From assembly GCA_037355855.1 (NCBI GenBank), contig CM074760.1, positions 5,076,501 to 5,140,500 of the forward strand: DNA of 64,000 nucleotides, in the 5' to 3' direction. Below are positions 53,621 to 62,900 of the stretch, piece after piece; within the stretch, counting starts at the first letter, position 1, and each line of letters opens with the position of its first letter. The notes beneath the pieces are model-generated. The model saw only the letters and a program-made list of their open reading frames with translations. It ran no database searches and was not told the origin of the DNA. This DNA is from Pseudo-nitzschia pungens (taxonomy: Eukaryota > Bacillariophyta > Bacillariophyceae > Bacillariales > Bacillariaceae). Made by a program: the position numbers and the translations under genes.

Positions 53621-54334
53621 ATGGTTGATACCATCCACACCGGACCCCGGATCATCAACAGATTCGCGGACATCTGTGTGGAGGTATTGGACCACAAGGG
53701 AAGGGGGAAGATGCTTCGGGGCCTACTAGACTCTGGGTGCTCCAAATCCATCATACTAAGGCAATTTGTCGACCGAAGTCAACTAACGAACCGAGACCAA
53801 AGATCTGTCACCTACAATACTTATGGGGGCAAGTTTAAAACCAGGTCTGCGGCTTCAGTGGGACTGAGGCTGATAGAATTCTCAAACTCCAAGACCATCA
53901 AATGGACCTTCCAAGTGGATGAATATCACCACCATGAGGAAGTGCCCTATGACATGATCATAGGATCCGACCTGATGGCACAACTGGGACTGGATATAAA
54001 ATACAGCTCCCGAACAATCGAATGGCAGGGTGACTCCATTCCCATGAAGGGAATGGGGGAGCTTGCTGACCCGGACAAATGTGAGGCAGTGTTCTTTGCC
54101 AACACGCAGAGTCCAATCCTCCAGCAGGAGGAAGAAAGGCAAGCCAAAATTCTGGATGCAGATTACTCCAAAGTCGATATAGACGCTATGGTCGATGACC
54201 TGGAGATCACAGACGCGTCCAAGGAAGCCTTGAAGAGAACACTGAAGAACAATTTTGCAACGCGCGATTTTGTCCGACGTTCCGATGTTCCAGTACTTAA
54301 AACACGTATATTTCTACACAACTTTCCCCTTTGA
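53621..54334 (+). pseudogene. pol: Pol fragment (protease only), cut by LINE insertion
   Basis: Gypsy sequence covers 53621-54249 (about 210 residues) with the protease motif LLDSGCSKSII, closely matching the pol at 5446. After KRTLKN the frame enters LINE leader sequence and ends by chance at 54334. RT, RNase H and integrase are absent from the window. Confidence 0.88.
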
Positions 54335-55401
54335 TATCTCCCTCACTTCTAAAGCTCCTACAACAACACCAAGCACTACACCTATTAACAGAGACCTCCC
54401 CTATCTGATTCTGCTGTTTCTTTGGCTGCTCCTTGCTTCCTTTGGTTGCTTTGGTTGCTTGCTTCCCTGCCGGTCGGTCGATCGCTTCGGCAGCAACGAG
54501 CAAACAAGGACACATAATTTCTACAGAACTTCCAGTACTAATTTCTACAGCTGATTCCGCTTTGTCTCCGAGCTCGGTTTGTTTTTCGATCTGTTTTCAA
54601 GCTACCTTATTATTTAACGCTATACAGTCTTTCAAGCCCCTTAAGTGATACCCACTTAACGTTCTACATTCTTCAAGATCGAACCCACTTAACGTTCTAC
54701 ATTCTTCAAGATTGAACACATATACACCCCCCTTCTAGAAGGTTCCTACTCACTGATCCTTAAGTATTTGCAAGTTCGCGCGAGCATATCTTCCAGTTCC
54801 CCCTTTATTTTCAAGCCAATTGCCCACTACTCCTTAAGTGTTTATCACTTAAGAGTACCCCTGTTTCCTAGCCAAGCCCCCTAGTCTATAAGTGTTTTCG
54901 CTTAAGGCTCCCCCTACTACATCTGTTTTCAAGCCAAGACCAACTGTTTCCTAAGTACCTCCTACTTAGTGCACTCTTGTTTCCAAGACTACAGTTACTA
55001 TCGCCCCTTGTTTTCAAGACTACAATTCCCCTGGTCCCTAAGTGCTCGCGAGTCCCCTGATCCCTAAGTGTTTTCGCTATTAAGCAACCCCAACTTGAAC
55101 TTCAAGTTTGACACTGTTTTCAAGACACAAGCCTCCCCCTGGTCCCTCGGTCTTTCTACTACAGCCCCTGTTTTCAGGCAAGCAGCTCCCCTGGTCCCTA
55201 AGTGTTTGCGAGCTCCCTGCTCCCTAAGTGTTTTCGCTATTAAGCAACCCCAACTTGAACTTCAAGTTCGACACTGTTTTCAAGATACAAGTCTCCCCCT
55301 GGTCCCTAGGTGTTGCTACTAAAGCCCTGTTTTCAAGCACGCAGCTTCTCTGGTCCCTAAGTGTCTCGCTCAAGGTACCTGTTTTCAAGCCAATTGCCCC
55401 A
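54250..55401 (+). repeat. LINE 5' unit 1 (1152 bp)
   Basis: Begins CAATTTTGC(A/G)ACGCGCGATTTTG and matches unit 2 base by base in long stretches with small indels. It is rich in CTGTTTTCAAG and CCCTAAGTG words. Inside it a 159-bp stretch starting TCCCTAAGTGTTTTCGC is itself repeated (55062 and 55221); unit 2 has it once. Possible promoter unit, by analogy with tandem monomers of some mammalian L1 elements. Confidence 0.8.
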
Positions 55402-56620
55402 CAATTTTGCGACGCGCGATTTTGTCCGACGTTCCGATGTTCCAGTACTTAAAACACGTAGATTTCTACACACAATTCCCCTTTGATATCTCCCTCACTT
55501 CTAAAGCTCCTCCAACAACACCAAGCACTACACCTATTAACAGAGACCTCGCCTTTCTGCTTCTGCTATTTGTTTGGTTGCTCTTTGCTTCCTTTGGCTG
55601 CTTTGGTTGCTTGTTTCCCTGCCGGTCGTTCGATCGCTTCGGCAGCAAGCCTCAGCAGCAAGCAAAACACGAACACATAATTTTCTACAGAGCTCCCAGT
55701 ACTAATTTCTACAGCTGATTCGCTTTGTCTCCGAGCTCGGTTTGTTTTTCGATCTGTTTTCAAGCTACCTTATTATTTAACGCTATACAGTCTTTCAAGC
55801 CCCTTAAGTGATATCCACTTAACGTTCTACATTCTTCAAGGTCGAACCTACTTAACGTTCTACATTCTTCAAGATTGAACACATATACACCCCCCTTCTA
55901 GAAGGTTCCTACTTGCTGATCCCTAAGTATCTGCAAGTTCGCGCAAGCATATCTTCCAGTTCCCCTTTATTTTCAAGCCAATTGCCCTCTGCTCTTACTA
56001 GTGTCAATCACTTAAGAGCTACCCTGTTTCCTCGCCAAGCCCCCCAGTCCCTAAGTGTTTTCGCTTAGGGCTCTCCCTACTACACCTGTTTTCAAGCCAA
56101 GACCAACCGATCCCTAAGTACCTCCTACTTATTGCACTCTTGTTTCCAAGACTACAGCTACTACAGCCCCTTGTTTTCAAGACTACAATTTCCCTGGTCC
56201 CTAAGTGTTCGCGAGTTCCCGGCTCCCTAAGTGTTTTCGCTATTAAGCAACCCCAACTTGAACTTCAAGTTCGACACTGTTTTCAAGACACAAGCCTCCC
56301 CCTGGTCCCTAGGTTTTTCTACTAAAGCCCCTGTTTTCAAGCAAGCAGCTTCCCTGGTCCCTAAGGGTCTCGCTCAAGGTGCCTGTTTTCAAGCCAATTG
56401 CCCCCGGATATTGTTTCCACTGCTTCCCTGGTCCTTAAGTGTCTCGCTCAAGGTTCCTGTTTTCACACCAATTGCCCCTGGATACTGTTTCCACTTATAA
56501 GTACTCGCGAGTTTGAACTTCAAGTTCCCTCCTGAGCCTTTTAAGTGTGCCCTGCTATTGATATCCCCCGGTCTCTAAGTGTTCCTACTAAAGCCCCTGT
56601 TTTCAAGGTACAAGCTTCCC
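55402..56620 (+). repeat. LINE 5' unit 2
   Basis: Second copy of the unit, starting 1152 bp after the first. It runs on into additional CTGTTTTCAAG-rich sequence and then the leader of ORF1. The end is approximate. Confidence 0.75.
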
Positions 56621-57038
56621 TGGTGGGCTGCTGTATTCCGATTCAAATCGTTTACGATTCGACTTTGCAAGACTACAAGCCTACAAGCCTACACGATTTG
56701 CAACTCTTCACGCTACGAGTACAGAGTACAGTACGTGTACAAGCCTACACGATTTGCAGAGTTCTTCCGCGCAGAGTTTTTGGGCTCCAAGTGTGAGACA
56801 AATTTTGCTCGTTTTTTAGCAAAAATTTCCAGTGTCCCCGGTGACTTTTGTGGGTGTGCTCCAGTATATTTTTTGGATCCCCAGGGACCTTTTCCTTGTC
56901 CAGACCAAGGTTACCCTTGTTGTTGCTGCTGTACCCTGTTTCCAGGAAACACCCATCTGTATATATCCATACAGGTTAACACTGACAGCCTACCAGCGCC
57001 CGAGCCAACACGCCTATTCAGACGATCCTCGCCCCACC

Positions 57039-59996
57039 ATGCCTCCTCCCCCGCCAGCTTCCAGGCGAAAAAGGTCTACCTTGGCTAACACTCCTTCAAA
57101 CAAACGCGCCTTTACGGGGACCCCTTCCCGCCGACCACCTGCTGGTTCCGTTCTTCAGGCTACTCCCTCTCCCCCTCCCTCTCCCCGTACAGCTAGGGAT
57201 TCACTCCCTTCTGATGATGATATGTCCTTCACTTCTGCTGTGTCTACTGGTGCACTAGATGATGTTGATATGAGCACTGAGCAGTCAGGCACTGGGCATT
57301 CAGACACAGGGCATTCAGGCAGTGGGCAGTCCGACAGTGGGACGTCTGACAGTGGGAAGTCCAACAGTGGGAAGCCCAACAGTGGAACTTCCAACAGTGG
57401 GACGTCCAACAGTGGGAAGCCCAACAGTGGAAAGTCCAACAGTGCGACGTCTAGGGATGGCCAGCCAGGCTCTGAGCCCTCAGACTCTAAGCACCCTCCT
57501 TCCAAGGTCTCTCCTTCCAAGTCTAGTCTGAAACAAGCTACTCTTGCATTTCTTTCTGACACACCGTCTGCAGAGCGACATGCCCTGCGCAAGAAAGCCC
57601 TGGCTGCTGCCAACAAAGCTCACTCAGATTCCTTCCTCTGGTGCTTCTACGGGAAGGGGCCTTTTACTGGTCGTGCTTCCATTCCCACCCCTATCCACAC
57701 TCTTCGTAAAACTCCAGCAGGATCCCGGCTATGGACTGGGTGTCCTAGTCCCACTCACTTCTTCAGCAAGAAAGATGGGAATGACAAGAAATCCATCCAT
57801 GATGTCTGTCAGTCTGCCATCCCTCCAGCATATGCTCAAGCTTTTCCTGACAACCCTGAGTGGAGAACTGCTTCTGTGGAGTCCCTGGTTTCCCTTGCTT
57901 CTCTCTGCTTTCAAGCCTCTGCAGACTGGACCAAGCAACCTTCAGGCCATGCTCTGAAGAGATGTCTTATTGGTTTGGCCAAGATGTCTCCTGAGTGTTT
58001 TGATGACCTGTATTGTGAAGGTAACCTTTTGCCCAGCACTGAAGGAAGAGTTTGGTTGGCAGCCAATCAGGTGCTTGGCTCCCACTGGTATTTCAAGAAG
58101 CGACCTCCTACACCTGCGCCAACTGCAGTTGATGATGCTTCCACTTCCAAATCAGTGTCCTTTCTTCCTGGTGGAGGTGATGCTACTGTCTTGTCCTCCT
58201 CTGCTGGGCATTTCCTCCAACGCCGAGGGGTTTGCTCCAGTGATTCTAGAGCTCCAGTGGATGTCACTGCTGGCACCAAGTGTTCTCATCGTTCTTATGT
58301 CACTCTGTCCCTTCCAAGGTTGATGTCACAACACCCTGGGGAACTATATGATGAGCTGCTCAAGTCTCTCAAGGAAGCTTTGGATCTTCTATGGACTGTT
58401 GACAAGCGCCTGGTGTTGTATGTTTTTCCCTCCAGAGCCAGGCTCAACCCCAAGGCCAAGCCTGTTACCAAGTTTTGGACGACACTTCCTGACAGGAAGA
58501 CCTTGGAATTGTATGTTGCTCAGCTCTGGCTTCGCAGTAGAACTGCTCCTCATCTACGCTTCTTTGTGGGCCACAGTGCTTCCCTGGAGAAACTCTTTTC
58601 AGCACAATTGCTCCAGAGGCTCAGAGACCGTGACATGGAGCTGAAATATGACCACATACAGGCCCCAGTTATTGTCACATGTGGCTTTCTCCTTGGATCT
58701 TACATGCAGAGTTTTGATCTTGACCACTACAACGAATTGCTTCAGACTCATCCCAGGTTTCAGGCATGTCCTATTGCTGTTATCAGGAAGAATATCAGCC
58801 TTGACAACTCCAGAACTCCTGATCCCAATCCTGTTCAGGCTGCACATGTTTTGTGTGATGCTACAAAGCGCGCCCAAACTGTTAAGCTCCTCAAAGCCCA
58901 GTTCAATCGGTGCAAACCTTCAGACATTGCCTCTCTCCCTGATGGTAAATTCTACAAGTTTATTGAGACAGCTACCAATCCTTCTGACAGACCTCTTCCC
59001 CCCTCCAAGCTCAAGACTGTTCGCCAGGCTAAGCACCGCCAAGCTAAATTTATTGAGAGCCATGAAACTGCTCCTGTTCTGGGGGTAGTTGATCTTGATC
59101 TTCCAGTTGACCTGGGCCAAGGGCTGGGTTTGAAGACACTGCGCAGTGTGCTTCTGGGTATCAGAACCCGTGACAATTGGTCATGGCCTCTTTTTCTTTC
59201 TGTCGATACCAGTTCATACCGAGGCGAGATCCTTGCTTTGTACAATATCACTACCAAGGCTGAAGCAATGGCCATGTTGTCTTTCCTGCCTATTATACTG
59301 GAAGCTCATTATGGTTCTTGTGTTCGACAATGGTTCTCTTCTGAGTGCCTGACTGAAATGGAAGCCTACCATTGGGATGCTGCTGCCAATTGTGTTGTGG
59401 AAACTGAACCTGCTGCAGATCCAATGCAGGATGACTCTCTTCCCTTTTTTGGTGATGGGGATGCAAGAGATTGGGAACTTGTTGATGATGACTTGTCAGT
59501 TGACCTTGCCCCAGACCTTACCTTTGATCTGGATCTGCACTTTAACCTCCAAGCCCGTGCTGACAGTGGTGGTGGCGGATTTGATGATTCTCAATCCATG
59601 GATACTTTAGCAACCGGTACTTCCAATCTCACTGATGTCCAGGCTTCAGCGCCTGCAGGTGGTGTTCCTACTGGAGGTGATTCTTCCAATGTTGCCAAGG
59701 CTGATGCCTCTCCTGGTATTCCTCCTGAAGTTCCCCCTGCAGTTCCTGACCCTCCCCAGAATGCCATGGCTGGTGACCTCCCTGTGGCCTCTCCTGATTC
59801 CTCAACTGCAGTTCCTGCTGCCGGTGGTGGGGAAGACGCAGCCTCTGCATTGAGGCTTGGAGTTGCTGCAATTGCATTCTCCTCCAGCCATGATGCTAGT
59901 GTCAGTGATTTGAGCCATGCCAATGTTTCCACCAAATCAGCTCCGGCAACTCTTCCATCCCTGCGACAGACTGGGTTTCCTTCTGATCATGGTTAG
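57039..59996 (+). CDS. LINE ORF1 protein
   Basis: 985 residues from the ATG at 57039 (MPPPPPASRRKRS), the first ATG of the frame. The N-terminus is basic and Pro-rich. Residues about 80-145 are low-complexity: a 15-bp minisatellite encodes SNSGK/SNSGT-like pentapeptides. The central 300-700 part has mixed helix/strand composition with no domain I can name. The C-terminus is acidic then Ala/Pro-rich (EVPPAVPDPP). ORF1 proteins of LINEs usually bind the element RNA, which is assumed here. The stop TAG (59994-59996) overlaps the start of ORF2. Confidence 0.8.
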   Translation: MPPPPPASRRKRSTLANTPSNKRAFTGTPSRRPPAGSVLQATPSPPPSPRTARDSLPSDDDMSFTSAVSTGALDDVDMSTEQSGTGHSDTGHSGSGQSDSGTSDSGKSNSGKPNSGTSNSGTSNSGKPNSGKSNSATSRDGQPGSEPSDSKHPPSKVSPSKSSLKQATLAFLSDTPSAERHALRKKALAAANKAHSDSFLWCFYGKGPFTGRASIPTPIHTLRKTPAGSRLWTGCPSPTHFFSKKDGNDKKSIHDVCQSAIPPAYAQAFPDNPEWRTASVESLVSLASLCFQASADWTKQPSGHALKRCLIGLAKMSPECFDDLYCEGNLLPSTEGRVWLAANQVLGSHWYFKKRPPTPAPTAVDDASTSKSVSFLPGGGDATVLSSSAGHFLQRRGVCSSDSRAPVDVTAGTKCSHRSYVTLSLPRLMSQHPGELYDELLKSLKEALDLLWTVDKRLVLYVFPSRARLNPKAKPVTKFWTTLPDRKTLELYVAQLWLRSRTAPHLRFFVGHSASLEKLFSAQLLQRLRDRDMELKYDHIQAPVIVTCGFLLGSYMQSFDLDHYNELLQTHPRFQACPIAVIRKNISLDNSRTPDPNPVQAAHVLCDATKRAQTVKLLKAQFNRCKPSDIASLPDGKFYKFIETATNPSDRPLPPSKLKTVRQAKHRQAKFIESHETAPVLGVVDLDLPVDLGQGLGLKTLRSVLLGIRTRDNWSWPLFLSVDTSSYRGEILALYNITTKAEAMAMLSFLPIILEAHYGSCVRQWFSSECLTEMEAYHWDAAANCVVETEPAADPMQDDSLPFFGDGDARDWELVDDDLSVDLAPDLTFDLDLHFNLQARADSGGGGFDDSQSMDTLATGTSNLTDVQASAPAGGVPTGGDSSNVAKADASPGIPPEVPPAVPDPPQNAMAGDLPVASPDSSTAVPAAGGGEDAASALRLGVAAIAFSSSHDASVSDLSHANVSTKSAPATLPSLRQTGFPSDHG
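57281..57450 (+). repeat. 15-bp coding minisatellite in LINE ORF1
   Basis: About ten units of the type AACAGTGGGAAGTCC in frame, giving Ser-Asn-Ser-Gly-Lys/Thr pentapeptides. Earlier units are degenerate. Confidence 0.9.
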
Positions 59997-62900
59997 CTCT
60001 TCTGGTATGAGGTTTGATGGGATGCCTTCCACTCCAAATCCTATCAATGCTTCTACTGTTTCTCCCTTTTCCTCCTCCGCCTCTTCCCCTGTCTCTCAGT
60101 TTGTCCAATTAACTCTTCATGGAGACTCTCTTGCTGCTAAGGATTCTGATAGTTTTGGACATCCTTTTCCCCAAGCTCCACCATCTAATTCCACCATCAT
60201 CACCTTCCAAAACATTGGGCCTCAGCGTAGAGCTTCCTTTATGTCCATGTCCAAGCACAACTCCCGTCAATTTGTCAAGAGCAATGCCAGTGTGGCTCTT
60301 TTTGCTGAACATTGTTTGAATGAATCCAAACTCCTGCCATGTGATCTTTTCAATCGGCGCATGAAGAATATCAGTCCCTCAAGTTTTTCCTACCTTGCCA
60401 ACAACAAGCATGAAGCTTCTGCCTGTTCATGGCTTCAGCCTGGTGGTACAGGGTTTTCCATTGATCAACTGTTCAGTTCCCACAAGATTGCCCATGGGGC
60501 TGATCCTTCTGGTCTTGGGAGATGGTCCTTTGTCAAGTTTCAGGGCAGGGATGGTTACACTGTCACTATGTTTTCTGCTTACTGCCCTGTTGAAAATGAC
60601 AGGGACCTTGGTTCCGTCTGGAATCAACAGTACCGATACTTTCAAGCAGCTGAAAATCTTTTCAGTCCCAACCCATGTATTCTCTTTCACAGGGATTTGA
60701 CTGCTGCCCTTCAGGTCTGTCTGGGTGCAGGTGACCAGGTCATTCTTGGGATTGATCAAAATGCTGATGTTCGGACTGATGGCTTGTCTTTTGAGCTCAA
60801 GGCTCTTGGTTTCAGAGATGCCATTCTTACCCTTCATAGTCAGTCTTCTCCTCCTGCCACTCACAACCGCAACACTACCAGAACACCAATTGATGCCATT
60901 TGGGTCTCTGAGAATGTTGATGTTCTCAGGGCTGGGTATTGTCCCTTTGGTGGCGCCTATGGTATGGAATCGGACCACAGAATGCTTTGGATTGAAGTCT
61001 GTAATTGCAGCCTCATGGGCAAACACCTGCCACCTACCGTGAGCTTCTCTCATTCCAAACTCCAGTCCTCCCACCCTCATCTGCGCCAACGGTATTTCAA
61101 GCGTGTCAGGCACAGCTTTCTCAAGGCTGGAGTGTTTTCTCTCCAAGCTAAGCTGGAACACCTCCTGGCTCAGTTTCAGTCTGGGGATATTTCTGTGCGC
61201 GCTGCTCTCATCACCACATATGAAGTCCTCCATGAAACCTCCACCTCTCTCAGGCTCTCTGTTGAACAAAACCTTTGCCACACAAGAGCTGGTCTGGTTC
61301 CATGGTCCCCGAAGCTGCAAGTCTATTGTGATACAATTGACTTTTGGCGGCGTGTTGTTAAGCTGAGACAGGGTGTGTCCACCAGTCATACTGTTTTGAA
61401 AAGGCTGGCATGCAAGCTTTCTCTCTACAAAGGAGAACACTGTGATCTTTCCAGTGCTGTCCTCCACCTGAAACAAGCTTACAGGCAATACCGGGCAGTG
61501 AAAAAATTGGCCCCCTCTTGGAGAGACTCCTTCAATCAAGGCCTGGTGGATGCACTTCTTGCTGAAGGCAAACCTCACAACCAGAATGCTTCCCAGATTC
61601 GTGCCCGGATGCGCAGGGAACGTCTTCACAGAGAGCTTGGCCTTGCTGCTAGGTCTATTCGGGGAGGTGTCAACAAGTCAGCTGTCTTGCGAGCTATTGC
61701 AGTTGGCCCTGATGGTGCTGAACAGGTCTTGGAGTCCCAGTCCACTATGGTTCCAGCTATGGCTGAATCCAATGTCCGGCGTCAACAGCAGTGTCTTGGC
61801 ACTCCTTCCATGACTCCCTCCTTCATTCAAGATTTTGGCTACCTCGGCACAGCCCATGCTTCTGCTCAAGTTCTTGATGGCACATATAATCCTCCTCCTG
61901 CCACTGACAAATACCTGTCTGAATTTCTTTCTTGTCTCAAAGTCCCTGCCTCTATTCTGAGTTTGCCTCCCTTTGACTATTCAGTGTGTCCAGCTGACAA
62001 TGCTGCTGCCTGGAAACACCAGAGGGAACGCACAGCAAGTGAACCTTCTTGTTTGAGTTTTGCCCACCACAAGGCTTTTGCCCAGGATCCCCAGTTGAAC
62101 AAGTTTGACACTCTACTGAGATCAGTCCCATTGATTGTTGGCTTCTCTCCTTCTGCCTGGCAGGTCATCACGGATGTTGAGATATTCAAGAAACCTGGTG
62201 AATATAGAGTGGATAAGATGCGACTCATCCAGTTGATGTCTCCTGAGTTCCAAATCAACAACAAGATGATTGGCAGACGCATTCTTGCCCATGCTGAACG
62301 TGCCAATGCAGTGGCGGTTGATCAACATGGAAGCAGGAAACACCACAAGGCCATCAACACCTGCTTGAACAAGAAGCTCATCTGTGATGTGTTGAGGCAG
62401 AAGCGCAGATCCGGTGCTGTTGCTATGAATGATGCCAAGGGCTGTTATGATAGAATCTCTCATCCCATTGCAGGTCTCACTCTCCAGAGCTTTGGTGTTC
62501 CTGCACATGTGTGTGAAGTTCTTCTGTCTACTCTGCAACATGCTAAGCACCACATCAAAACTGGTTTTGGTCGGTCAGGTCCTGTGTATGGTGATGAACC
62601 TGTTCCTCTCAGTGGTTGTGGCCAAGGCAATGGTATTGGTCCAACTCTTTGGGCTTTGGTGTCAACCATTGTCTTCCGAATGATGCAACAGGCTGGACAT
62701 GGTGTCCATCTTATCACTTCATTGTCACTGCAACTGGTTTCTCTTGTGGGTTTTGCCTTTGTGGATGACACAGATTTGTTTTGTGCTGGCTCTGATTCCT
62801 CCACATCTGGTGAGGAATTAGCTGTTGACTTTCAGGGAGCTCTTGACCGATGGGCTGGTGGGATTATTGCCACTGGTGGTGCGATTGAACCTGCCAAATC

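Larger units (their letters stand above)
51840..54249 (+). mobile_element. Ty3/gypsy lineage I, second copy, truncated by a LINE
   Basis: 5' LTR 51840-52035 (196 bp, diverged from the 188-bp LTRs of the intact copy), leader with the same palindrome (52037-52048), gag with an internal deletion and a pol that stops after the protease region. At 54249/54250 the sequence switches to the 5' end of the LINE. The 3' half of the gypsy is not in the window and may lie beyond the LINE. Confidence 0.9.

Noticed and set aside
55068..56500. Several 60-100 residue frames in the LINE 5' units
   Set aside because: They recur only because the DNA is duplicated; the frames contain repeat words (VFKT, WSLSV) and differ in extent between units.
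56579..57088. Separate gene in the LINE leader
   Set aside because: The frame overlaps the leader repeats and the start of ORF1 and has the composition of the CTGTTTTCAAG repeats; nothing suggests a product.
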